Assembly: GCA_033675265.1 (NCBI GenBank)
Contig: JAUJYZ010000732.1
Coordinates: forward strand, 186,001-250,000
Length of the DNA: 64,000 bases
Direction of reading: 5' to 3'
From: Actinostola sp. cb2023
Lineage: Eukaryota > Cnidaria > Anthozoa > Actiniaria > Actinostolidae
The first letter of the stretch is position 1. Each line of letters begins with the position of its first letter. The translations under genes and the position numbers were made by a program. The notes under the pieces were generated by a model that had not been told where the DNA came from, ran no database searches, and was given only the letters and a program-made list of their open reading frames with translations. Shown here piece by piece: positions 54,236-64,000 of the stretch.

Positions 54236-55906
54236 TTGGGTTTTATAACTCGTGCGGCCTACGGCCTGGGCACGAGTAACAAGTACTCCCGAGTGACAGC
54301 AGCTAAGAATTTGGCGTTCCCTTGGAAAACAGCGCGAAATTCTTCCATAACAACAGTAAAAGAAATACTAGACATAGAAACTGTGCATTCCCGTACTATG
54401 CAAAAGCACCTGCGAAAGTGTGACGTAGTAATCGCGGAATCGTCAGGAGCTATCGGCATTACTATCTGGAAGGATTTGATATAAAACGTCCAGGCTGAAG
54501 CTTCTTACCACTTCCAAGCTTTGAAAGACCAATTTAACAAGAGGAAGTACCTGAATGCCATTAAGGATACAGAGATCAATATATGTGAGGAAGTTTTTGA
54601 ACTTTCGTTGGAAAATATTAAAGATCAAAGTGATTTAAAAGCAAACGAAAAAGTCAAGGATAACATCACAGGAAATATTTTGGCTGTGGATATTTTAAAA
54701 TAATTTGCTAAAACAAATTATACATATATAATTATACAATATAATTTGTTAAAACAAATTAGACATCTGCAACGCATACCAGATATCTCCACCAACACAG
54801 TACTGAAATGTCCAAGCTGTCATCTGAGTATCAAAATGGCAAGAATGTTATGCAATACCACTGCAAACATGATCCTTACACTCGTTCTCAGTAACACGCG
54901 CCGAAAGGTACATTTGTCCGGGCGACAAAGTTGACTTTTGGTGGACGTCAATCAAACAGTTTCCATGACAATCACAGCACATTTCCACGTGCATATCCCA
55001 TTTGACGTAAAATAAACCTCCGGATTGTCCTCAATCACCAGGCGAATGAGTTGAATTTCGGTTGCTAAATGAGGAACAATCAAAGCTGCATGTAGACGGA
55101 TAAACAGAAGCAGTTCACATTTAGAAAATGGCATTTTCTTTACCTGTAATCGTTCGTGCCTTGGACTTTCTCCGCGGAGGATCTTTTACGTCGGCTGTGT
55201 TTTCGTACAGTCGAATTACTTTTTTTACGAATGTTTCGCTCACGCAAAGTATATCAGCAATACCTTTTGTAGACATGCCTCTCTGCTTTAACATTATAAC
55301 TATCCATCGATCGAAACGAATTCGAAAAAGGCTTGAAAACTCCTGCTTGAATAAATTACTCCGGGAAAATGTGCCGTGATAGACCAAATCGGCTAACGCA
55401 CTGTTTACATTCTTTGACCCATTACAAACCTTTTGAGAATACGATTCTTTCTCTGTTGTATTTCGATTTCAGTAGAGCATTGACATGATAATGAAATGGA
55501 AATGTTTGGAACAAAAAGCTCTTATCCCCAAAGGTTTGGATTAGGTTAAAGAATGTAAACATTGTGTCAGCCGATTTTGTCTATATGTCATGGAAACTGT
55601 TTGATTGACGTCCACCAAAAGTCAACTTTGTCGTCGAGACAAATGTAGCTTTCGGCGCGTGTTACTGAGAACAAGTGTAAAGAAGAAGATGGTGAAACCA
55701 TTGGACGAATTTATTGCCCATATACTGTACTCAACTCTTTATTTTCAACCATAGCAAGCACTTCAGGATACAACATTGCTGAAAAAGACATTACAAAACT
55801 GTCAAGCAATATGATGGAAGAGACCCTTCTCAACATCGAAAGACTATCATTTCAAGTTGTGATGGAGGACAAGGTTATCAAATCAGTGGAACTGGAACTA
55901 AATCAG
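54236..55906 (+). pseudogene. OB-fold protein pseudogene split by a TA element
   Basis: The first segment contains KNLAFPWKTA, ITTVKEILD and KCDVVIAESSGAIGITIWKD, an RPA-like OB-fold pattern suggesting single-stranded nucleic-acid binding. After an in-frame stop (54484) the same frame continues NVQAEASYHFQALK. Stops recur near 54703. The frame from 54746 has a zinc-binding pair (CPSC, then C) up to ANMIL and is cut by an inserted element (54879-55677). Past it the same reading resumes (KEEDGETIGRIYCPY... ELELNQ, stop at 55906). Similar multi-copy OB proteins are common in cnidarian genomes; whether they are host or transposon genes is not known to me. No helicase or Rep domain is nearby, so a Helitron is not supported. 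Confidence 0.55.
54879..55677 (-). mobile_element. 799-bp Tc1/mariner-like derivative, TA duplication
   Basis: CACTCGTTCTCAGTAACACG and complement (one mismatch), flanked by TA (54877-54878, 55678-55679). The inverted match extends about 85 bp. The minus strand encodes an N-terminal helix-turn-helix (RGMSTKGIADILCVSETFVKK, 55387-55121) and a separate VIEDNPEVYF motif (near 55030), both typical of Tc1/mariner N-termini. The DDE catalytic part is missing, so it is an internal-deletion derivative. Confidence 0.8.
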
Positions 55907-56890
55907 TAATTTACTGCATCTCTACCACAGAAACATAATTTTCATTGCAATATAAGAACCAATCATTGCCCAATTGGGCAATAAAACAAGCCGACATGGA
56001 CTTTCTTTGTTACTTGACATCACATTCAGAAATCCTAAAAGTATTTATATTCCCATTTCTGGATAAGTTGTGTTAACAGTTTGTTTCCATTGTTTTGTTA
56101 TTACAATCAGATATTTTATCTGTTTTGAAAATGTTGTTTTCAGTGCTTTTGGTTAAATAAAGTGTTGTTGTGTTGCCTAAATTAGTTCATCATTTAATAT
56201 CATAAACTTTCATTCTATTTCATTTTATAAACTTCGCCACATGGGCAGGGAAACTCCACAGAGCAAAGCTCCACTACGGGGACCCCCCAAAAATATAATA
56301 ATAATACTACTACTATGTATATGAAAAACTAATTAGAACACATACGATCGTTAAGGGTACAGATAGAATGGCACGAGTAGCATTTGATTCATATTGATTT
56401 AAATGATTGTGGAAAATTGACACTAAAACTGTTTGGTTAATTGCATATAGTGCTTGAAAAATTCCTTCTTGAATTGATTAACTGTTGTAATGTTTCTGAG
56501 GTGTACTTCTAGCCTACCACAAGTGCATAGTGCATAATTGAGGACACAAACTACTAAAGTATATGAACGACAGTTGCCAATAATCTGCTGAATAAACATT
56601 CAAGAACAAATGTATAATAAATACAAAGCTAAATAGACATTAAACCTAGCCTAAATACACAAACAGACTCTGTTCGCGCTAAGTTATTCAAGTGACATTT
56701 TTCATCTCACTTTAGCTTTGTATTTTAGTTTTTACTTTAGTTTTTATTGTTCTTAATATATTTATTTCATATGTCCCCTAAGAATTTTTCACTGTATATA
56801 TATATTCATAGTTTTCTCTTAATTTTTTGACTGGATAATGACGTGAGCTAAACGTTGAAACGTCGTCGCTTTTATAATACTATATCTTTA
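55907..56890. other. No gene seen
   Basis: AT-rich sequence. A GAAACTCCACAGAGCAAAGC stretch near 56250 stands out only in composition. Confidence 0.4.
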
Positions 56891-56892
56891 GT

Positions 56893-57340
56893 ATGAATTT
56901 TAGAGTTTTACTGTCGCAATGTTTTCCTATTATATGTTTATCCAAATCTCTCCTCATTCGAATAAAAGAAATAGACAGGAAAAGCAAAATGATGGCAAGA
57001 AAACAAAGACTACACAACAGGAAGAGAATACATAAAAAGAGAAGAAAGAAGAAAAAGAAGCAAGAAAAAGGAGCAGCTGAAGGGAAAAAGAAGATCAACA
57101 AAAGCAACGAGAAGCCAGAGAGCAGCAACGGCAACACGCCCTGAGCCGCAATAAAGAGCTTCTCTCGCAAATGCAAGAGTTCAGGGAGACAAACAGCAAA
57201 CAATGAAGATATATACATAGTTGACCTTGATGATGATGACCAACATGATGACCAATATGACTCCTTTTGTGAGATCGATGTCGTGGCTAAAGCTGATATA
57301 TTGAGTGTCGGTAGGTCATCTACACTGCCAACTGAATGAC
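56893..57340 (+). other. Lys-rich low-complexity region, possible BEN-gene 5' exons
   Basis: A Lys/Glu-rich frame (RKRIHKKRRKKKKKQEKG) is followed by an acidic frame (EDIYIVDLDDDDQHDDQYDS, about 57203-57300) that ends at a possible GTAGGT donor. Frames switch more than once, so if these belong to the BEN-domain gene downstream they are damaged. Confidence 0.3.
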
Positions 57341-57544
57341 CAGCAATGGGACAACAATGTCCACGGCAACAGTTTATAACATCTACACTGTCTACAGCTT
57401 CATGTCTGGGCTGTAAAGCAGCACAAATAAAAATACCTTCTCTGGAGCAGCAGCTTGCTGGTGAGCATATATATATATACCATATCTTTCAATACAATAT
57501 TAATTTGTCTCGGTAAATATTCACCAATAATGACTTCGCCTTCG

Positions 57545-57830
57545 TTGAATATTCTCGATGGTGAAGAAATAGAAAACGAGGCAGCGTGCTTTACGAATTA
57601 TAGAAGCACGCAGGAATTGGAAGAAGATGAGATAAGTATTAGAAGTACACTTCGTGCATGCTTCTCGCACTTCTCGAGTCTTCTTCCGATTCACAAGTGC
57701 TTCTATGACTCGATAGAGCACAGCTGCTGAGTTTTCTATTTCTTTTATAAAAGACAATTATGATTTTAATGCAAGTTTTCAATTGTGTTCGTCACAAAAA
57801 TGTTTGAATATAACTACATCGCGCACGTGC
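57545..57830. repeat. Short repeat, copy 1
   Basis: It has an inverted pair (TATAGAAGCACGCAGGAATT and CACAAGTGCTTCTATGACTC), followed by CTGCTGAGTTTTCTATTTCT. The second half (57670-57810) recurs at 59128-59268 in the same orientation. Confidence 0.7.
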
Positions 57831-59127
57831 TCTCATAGAGCACACGGAATTCGCATTATTTCGCAAATATCAGCTAGAACACGGATTATATCAGTTATTT
57901 TATCAATTATCGCTTAGCCTCAATTCAGTGTAAATTATGCACAAATATCGACGAGAACGCAAAAACGTGTTGACTTTCAACAATAGAAACCATTTTAATT
58001 GCACAGTTTATTCTCTGGATTGAGGCTAAGCCTGAGCAAACGCGTCTTTTGTCAAGGAGTACAGCACTGCGTAAACAACTCGAAATTGGAGTATTTGACG
58101 TCATCCACTGCAAATCTATGACAGCAATGGTCGTTTTAGATCAAATTTGTCAACATGCACGCCACTGTCCTCATGTTTCCGTCCTTGATCTTAAGCTCCC
58201 TTTAGTGTATGATTGAAAGTATGTGTCGGGGGAAAAAAATTGCTGTTTCTGTGTCAATATCTCTTTCATTTTCTGGATTTCATTCAGGGAACACTTTAAA
58301 CTCCACTAATTACGCCAGATACAGCAGCATCTATACAAACACCACAAATTGTAAGTTACACTTATTTCAGTACAAATATTTTCACATTTAATTAGCCCAG
58401 CTCGCAGATAGGGCGTGGTCGCAACCTGGTAGATGTAGAAGAACTAAATGCTTAATTTCATTTTTGTCTTATTTTAAGGGACCCTTCTCAATATTTGTAA
58501 CTTGGAAATAAATTGTAAATTTTTCAAAATGTATAGCATATATGATTACATATAAGCATATATGTCTGTAGGTAAAAGACCAAAATATGGTAATTATTGC
58601 TCTGTTTTATTTATCATTCTTGTTTTTTTAGATGCATAATGGCGTGAACCCATCAACAAGTATAAGCACACCGCCAAAAGAACCTCACAGGTGCGCACTG
58701 AAGCTCCTAGATAAATTGTTCTCAGGAGAAGAACTTCAAAGAAATGTCATATTTCACACAAGAAGATCCCCAAAACCACATCTGGACCAAACCAGAGTGC
58801 AGAAAATGTTTGGTAAGTAATGTCTATGGACATTAAAAAAAACATATATACTGCTACACACAACGACAAAGTTGTCATTGTTATTCACATACTAGCTATG
58901 TTTCGCTTTTTGCAGTTTATTTTGATATTTTTTGGCTCTGTTTAGTTAACATGCTGATTTTATTTTATTCTAGATGTTCTAAACACCAAATATGGAGAGC
59001 AGAAGATACAAAAATGTTGGCAAGGCATAATCGATACATGCAATCAAAAATGTCGCAACACAGCCAGACAAGTTAATAGACAGCTGAACCAACCAGCTGC
59101 TGCTGAAGGCCCAGCAGAAGAGATAAT

Positions 59128-59268
59128 GAACGCCACTTTTCGAGTCTTCTTCTGTTTCACAAGTGCTTCTATAACTCGATAGAGCAGAACTGCTGAGTTT
59201 TCTATTTCTTTTATAAAAGACAATTATGATTTTAAGGCAAGTTTTCAATTGTGTCCGTTACATTCTAC
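59128..59268. repeat. Short repeat, copy 2
   Basis: Direct repeat of 57670-57810. Its left edge abuts BEN exon 2 sequence (GPAEEIMN, then repeat-derived residues), consistent with insertion into the exon end or its donor. Confidence 0.65.
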
Positions 59269-59827
59269 ATTGTGTTAGAATTAAAACGTCTCTGATATTC
59301 ACCTGTGCAATTTTACTTAAAGTCATTTGTAATATGCCATGTCTTACTGTACACCAGACTGTCCACTTGTTTGTTATCGAGGACCTCCTTAAAAGCCCAT
59401 ATAGCAATGTTCAAGCACTAACTTTGAACAAGCCAATTGTTATTTAAACTGTAAATCTGGAAAGACGGCCCAATAACAAGGCACTTGCAAATTTCTTATA
59501 CGATTTAAACCTCACACAAGTTATTTATAACACTCCAACTAGAATCACAGACACCTGTCAGTGACTCATTGATGTTATCGTAGCTTAGTCAGCTGACCTT
59601 ATGTCAGAGTGACAGTAGCGCCTTCTCCACACTGCCATCAGTGGCCACAAGGACAAGGGTTGGCTAATTGATAATGATGCACACACATAAAGATCAGTTT
59701 GATTTTAGGCTACACATTAATGTATGATCAATAAATAAATTAAATTATAAGTAACATGCATTTTTTTGTGTGCTTTTATTAATTGCTTCATGTATAACAA
59801 TTTTGTCAACCTCTTCATTTTCTACAG
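59269..59827. other. BEN-gene intron, no other feature
   Basis: AT-rich sequence up to the TCTACAG acceptor at 59827. No independent gene is seen. Confidence 0.4.
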
Positions 59828-60550
59828 ATGAAAGAGCTCATATTACGATCAAGAGTCTACCTCTACCAATCGCAAATTGATGAAGCAGCTGGGAGGAAAA
59901 AGACAGGGACGGCAACAGCCAGATACCTACTAAGCTGCTGTTATACTGCCAGTGAGCTGATGGAGGCTGGCAACTTAAGAGGCTGTGCACGTAAGAACCG
60001 ACCAGTCGCTTCCAGGGCGAAAAATAGATTCGGCTGATTTTTACAGCATAGAAAAGGGTTACCAAACCTAGTTCAAAAATGCATTCCTTTTGGTTCAGTT
60101 TTGTATTTTCAAAGAAATATCACCCGTCAAATATTGGTTGTCCGCTGAGGCCGGAAAACGACAATAAAATATGTCAATGGCAAATCGGCTCAAAATCCTT
60201 TCTAGCAAAAGGAAATAGTCCAAAATGCTTTCCATTACTAAAAGGAGAGCTTTATCTTTCAAGTCCGGGATGTAGTTTTGTAAAATGTTCGTAAGTAAAT
60301 TTTTTAATGGATTTTGGACTACAACACACTAAATATGCAAATTAGCACATCCCTACCCCAAAGATGGCCGAGTACCATAAAACGTAAAAGGGAAGCGCAG
60401 AGAGCAGTTAAAGGAAATACACGCTAGGAAGAAAACCGCAAATACTTGAACTGCTTGAAACACTGGAATGAAGAAGTTCTGCGCTTTTTATGTTTTTCCT
60501 GTACAGTTTTGCTTTCAAATAAACAGAAACTTACGGGAGAATAATCTGCA

Positions 60551-60718
60551 TTATCCTATACATATTACATCTCGGCCAATCAGAGCTCACCATTTCTATG
60601 AAATACAGAACGGTATTTCATAGTTTTTTCTATGAAATACAGAGCGGTATTTCATAGTTTGTATTAGCCAATCAAAACGTTGTACATTTTAATTGTTGAT
60701 GTAATATGTATAGGATAA
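60551..60718. repeat. Foldback 1 inside the TTAA element
   Basis: TTATCCTATACATATTACAT and its exact complement at the ends. The centre has two direct copies of TCTATGAAATACAGA(A/G)CGGT. Confidence 0.85.
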
Positions 60719-60720
60719 TA

Positions 60721-60880
60721 TGGTTATTCCATGGTTTTCAATGGAATACGGACGGAAATTTCACTAAAAAATTATATTATTTTAAGTATACAACTCGCCT
60801 AAAGGCTCGTTGTATACCAAATAATATATTTTTTTCGTGAAATATCCACCCGTATTCCATAGAAAACCATGGAATAACCA
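60721..60880. repeat. Foldback 2 inside the TTAA element
   Basis: TGGTTATTCCATGGTTTTCA and complement with about 30 bp arms, and an inner CAACTCGCCTAAAGGCTCGTTG hairpin. It lies directly beside foldback 1. Confidence 0.85.
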
Positions 60881-62953
60881 ATAAATAGGTGACTAATAAA
60901 TAAAGATTAGAGCTGTCGGAGTATCATGGAGAGATATCCACATAGTTTGACACCCGTTTTTACACTCCCATCAGTCTTTGCGCTGGTAGATATTTTTACT
61001 ATCCCCACTACCTACCCCCGGGAAAAGACGTTTTGAAAAAAATCCCAAAAGAGCCAAGTTTGTCCCGGGGACTGACCGGGGAGAGGAGGAGATGGTTACA
61101 GTAGGAATTGAACTATATATAACGCATAGCTTGTTTTTTCCTCTGGAGTTTCTTTCGCATGCTTTAGGAGTTTTTAGTTCATGACGATCAGCTCTTGGAA
61201 GCATCTCAGCTTCATGCTTTTTACGACAATTAGAGCACGTGGCTAGTAAGAAAAAAATAATGTATATTTGTATATTTCAAATGAAATGAAAGTGTAAAGA
61301 AGATAGGAAAAAAGGTTGGTCGATTTTACGTGAGCCCAAGCAACAGGTGTATTTCTTTTGCCATTGCCCATTAGGACAATAACATCGCGCCCTTTGTCTT
61401 TTGATGATGATGTATACATATACCGTGGTTAGGTTACTGGCACGATATCGAAGGCCTGTAATATTTATCAAGACTGTAACGAGGACAGACATGCGTTTTT
61501 ACTTCATCGAGTGAAATGTGATCGAGTCCGGCCCTTTGCAGTATGAGCGTGATAAATGGCATTTCATGCTTCACGCAAGTGCATGACCCTTATTGTCGTC
61601 ACGACATTCGTACGAAAACAAAAACGCTCCACAGGACGAAGAAGTAGTTTTGAACAAAGAACAAACATCTGACATTTTGTAGTATGGCTTGGATGTCTTA
61701 GTAAAAGCAGCGGTTGCTCAAACACATTTATATTTATGGCAAAGATAATTTACATGATATGTACGTGATTGTGATACAAGCCGCTAATTTCGTTTAGATC
61801 TGGTTTAGTAAATCAGGGATTCTACACTACAGTTAATAACTTCATCTGCTTAAGTTGTGGTTGATGTTATTTAATTATTTGTTCGAGGTTTTTCAAGTTT
61901 CCTCGTTCACTTGTGATGTGAAACGTCACAGAATAAATGTCGAGTTCAGCGCTAAATTTCGTCACGTTAACATTGAAAATCAAACACTTTTTACCTCTCG
62001 ACCGCTTCCTTCTGCTTTTTATATCTTGTAGGACTCTTATTCTTCGATTAGGTTTAATTGTCCGATATTTGAAGAGTTGCAAATCCGAAAACCGGCCGCC
62101 AACCGATGAACCGGAAGTGATTTTACCTGATGACGAACGGTACTTTGTCGAGCTTCTCGCAACATCATTTAGCTTGGTCCACAAAATGTTTTGGTGCAAA
62201 CTGTAAGTGTACCCCTATTGTGTTCGAATGAAGGGTATGAGTAGTTTGGATCTGGTGCCACTTTTGCGAAATATTGCTTTTTGTACCTGACCTGCTAATT
62301 TGCATATTTAGTGTGTTGTAGTCCAAAATCCATTAAAAAATTTACTTACGAACATTTTACAAAACTACAACCCGGACTTGAAAGATAAAGCTCTCTTTTT
62401 AGTAATGGAAAGCATTTTGGACTATTTCCTTTCGCTAGAAAGGATTTTGAGCCGATTTGCCATTGACATATTTTATTGTCGTTTTCCGGCCTCAGCGGAC
62501 AACCAATATTTGACGGGCGATATTTCTTTGAAAATACAAAACTGAACCAAAAGGAATGCATTTTTGAACTAGGTTTGGTAACCCTTTTCTATGCTGTAAA
62601 AATCAGCCGAAACTATTTTTCGCCCTGGAAGCAACTGGTCGGTTCTTACGTGCACAGCCTCTTAACAGGGAAAAACAACAAGAATGGGCTAGATGCTGAG
62701 ATCATTGAGGCCATAGTGGGTATGTGAACTGCAAATGAAATAATTAATAATTAATTAATAAAACATAATTATTGATATATTATAATTAATTCATAATTCT
62801 TAATATCAAAGTTAACTGCAGTGACAATCGTTTATGTTTTTACTTAACCAGTATATTTATATATTTAATACAGCTTATGCTTGCAAAAAAGATGGATCAT
62901 GTACCCAGTCAGGCATCCGTATTGCCTTGAGGTGCAAAGTTTCGGCCTCCTAA

Positions 62954-64000
62954 GCTCACACAGATCACATGTTGATAAGTAGAAACAAGAACTTGCATGT
63001 ATTTATTTATTTTAACCATTCACTGGTCACGGCAGTCATTTTGTATATTTCTATATTAAGATTAACTGCGTATATTTAGATTTATTTACTATAAAAACAT
63101 TCTTAATTTATATGTACCTACTATTTAGATTTGAAATATATATAAAAATATGGAGGGTGCACTGATATATTTTAGATATATTTTAGATATATTTTGAATA
63201 CTGTAAAAAGTCAAAATCAGATATACATGTAAGATACATTTTTGATATATTTCAGACATATCTAAACATATCTGGATCGGAAAGCTGGATATATCTTGGA
63301 TATATTTGTAGGGTTCCACAAGTACTGTATCTTAGATATAGCCTAAAATATATTTTAGATACATCATTTGGATACATTTTAGATATATGTTGCAGGTCGA
63401 ATTGACTCTCCAGGTCAAATGGTCAATTTGACCTACAATCATCGACAAAAGTACTTGGGACACCATGTTATAAATTCATTTTTTTAATGTTATGAACTGA
63501 TAGGCAAGACTTTTGCCTTTGTGTAACCTTATTTAATGTTGTTTAGCAGGAAAGTGCTCGGCAGAAAGAAATTGAAAATTCCAAAACAAATCAAACAAAT
63601 CAACATTGCAATGGGAGAGGGGGGGGGGGGAGGGTATTTCTTTTGCACACTGTAAGGTCAAACTGTCCCAACACGTTTGTCGAAGATTGTCCGAGGCCCC
63701 AGTCTGGCAAGGTAGATGACACTGTAGCGTCATACAGGCGATATTATGTATATAAACAAGTAAACACTGGTGAAATCAAATAAGACTGTGAAAAAAAAAA
63801 AAATTATGGGTTACAAAAAATAAAGGTGGGGTGGGGTACACTGTGTGTTTATTGGGTTGGGTATCATTGCAGTGAAATTCTAATTATCGCAATTAAATAC
63901 ATTTTACATTGATAAAATGGTGTACATAAAATATGTTTTTGGATTCAGCATATTATAGACTTTATAATGATATAGCATTTCTACCTTGTGTTTGTCAATA
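62954..64000. other. 3' flank, no gene seen
   Basis: Contains a degenerate ATATTTTAGATAT-type repeat (63110-63390) and a G run near 63620-63632. Nothing else can be supported. Confidence 0.4.

Larger units (their letters stand above)
59979..62661. mobile_element. 2.7-kb element with 369-bp inverted ends, TTAA duplication
   Basis: Termini GAGGCTGTGCACGTAAGAAC and complement, flanked by TTAA (59975-59978, 62662-62665). Inverted ends 59979-60347 and 62293-62661 are nearly identical. TTAA with a G/A-rich start fits Kolobok better than piggyBac (CCC start). The interior has no recognisable transposase; a minus frame with SNCRKKHEAEML (about 61240-61200) and a short frame at 61937-62206 are unassigned. 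Two foldbacks sit just inside the left end. It interrupts a BEN-gene coding exon. Confidence 0.85.
58632..62953 (+). pseudogene. BEN-domain gene, split by a TTAA element
   Basis: BEN domains bind DNA or chromatin proteins and often act in repression. Inferred exons: 58632-58812 (CALKLLDKLFSGEEL, QTRVQKMF); 58974 to about 59127 (DVLNTKYGEQKIQKCWQ); a split exon 59828-59978 plus 62666-62719; and 62874-62953 (YACKKDGSCTQSGIRIALRC, stop). Phases match at the junctions I could define. There are two BEN-like modules, the second with ARYLLSCCYTASELMEAGNL and LDAEIIEAIVG. A TTAA-flanked element (59979-62661) sits inside the third exon; deleting it with one TTAA gives an uninterrupted frame. The second exon runs into a repeat near 59128, so its donor is lost or displaced. 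Earlier exons are uncertain. Confidence 0.65.

Noticed and set aside
54236..54703. Helitron (from the RPA-like OB fold)
   Set aside because: No Rep HUH or helicase motif and no Helitron ends were seen nearby, so the OB fold alone is not enough.
61867..62206. Overlapping frames on both strands inside the TTAA element as a transposase
   Set aside because: Neither has THAP, DDE or other recognisable motifs and both are about 100 residues or less.

Overview
The window looks like AT-rich nuclear DNA from an invertebrate animal, most likely a cnidarian (coral, anemone or hydrozoan). The evidence is spliceosomal introns with GT/AG borders, 'aagATGGCGG'-type starts, ATT microsatellites, and protein families common in cnidarian genomes: G2E3-like HECT ligases, P2X7-type Cys-rich exons, HIRAN proteins, BEN domains and an IS3-like integrase family. 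The organism call is inference. There is no bacterial gene organisation.

The window is mostly a nested stack of DNA transposons. The main theme is a group of integrase-type elements, which I compare with the eukaryotic IS3EU superfamily. They have TA(T)-initial termini, 6-bp target duplications where intact, long inverted repeats carrying arrays of 18-22 bp tandem units, and a HECT E3 ubiquitin ligase gene pointing inward from one end. Four members are visible. E1 (1166-6413, duplication ACAATG) carries an intact intronless 744-aa HECT gene. E2 is the right end of a relative (to 7234). I (27930-39417, duplication GCAGGC) has a D-D-35-E integrase at one end and an eight-exon HECT gene at the other. 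O (about 18449-42740) has 1.3-kb inverted repeats, a decayed integrase and N-terminal HECT exons. I sits in an intron of O's HECT gene, and a pogo-type element with a HIRAN gene (34204-36842) sits in an intron of I's HECT gene. A Crypton-like tyrosine recombinase region (22380-26575) also lies inside O.

Two copies, in opposite orientation, of another transposon occupy about 7450-13170 (A) and 42.8-47.6 kb (B). Each has an unrecognised transposase-like gene of about 700 aa and a small convergent gene present as a better copy plus a decayed inverted copy. Element A lies in the intron of a P2X7-like Cys-rich gene (exon 1 at 13376-13668, exon 2 at 7235-7391), and E2 has cut exon 2.

The right third (47.6-64 kb) holds SGNH-hydrolase relics, a second copy of a 1.3-kb dispersed repeat, an OB-fold pseudogene split by a TA-flanked Tc1/mariner-like element, and a BEN-domain gene split inside a coding exon by a TTAA-flanked element. 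Removing either insertion plus one target copy restores the local reading frame. Several genes differ from an open frame only by one-base changes in A or T runs, which may be real decay or assembly error.
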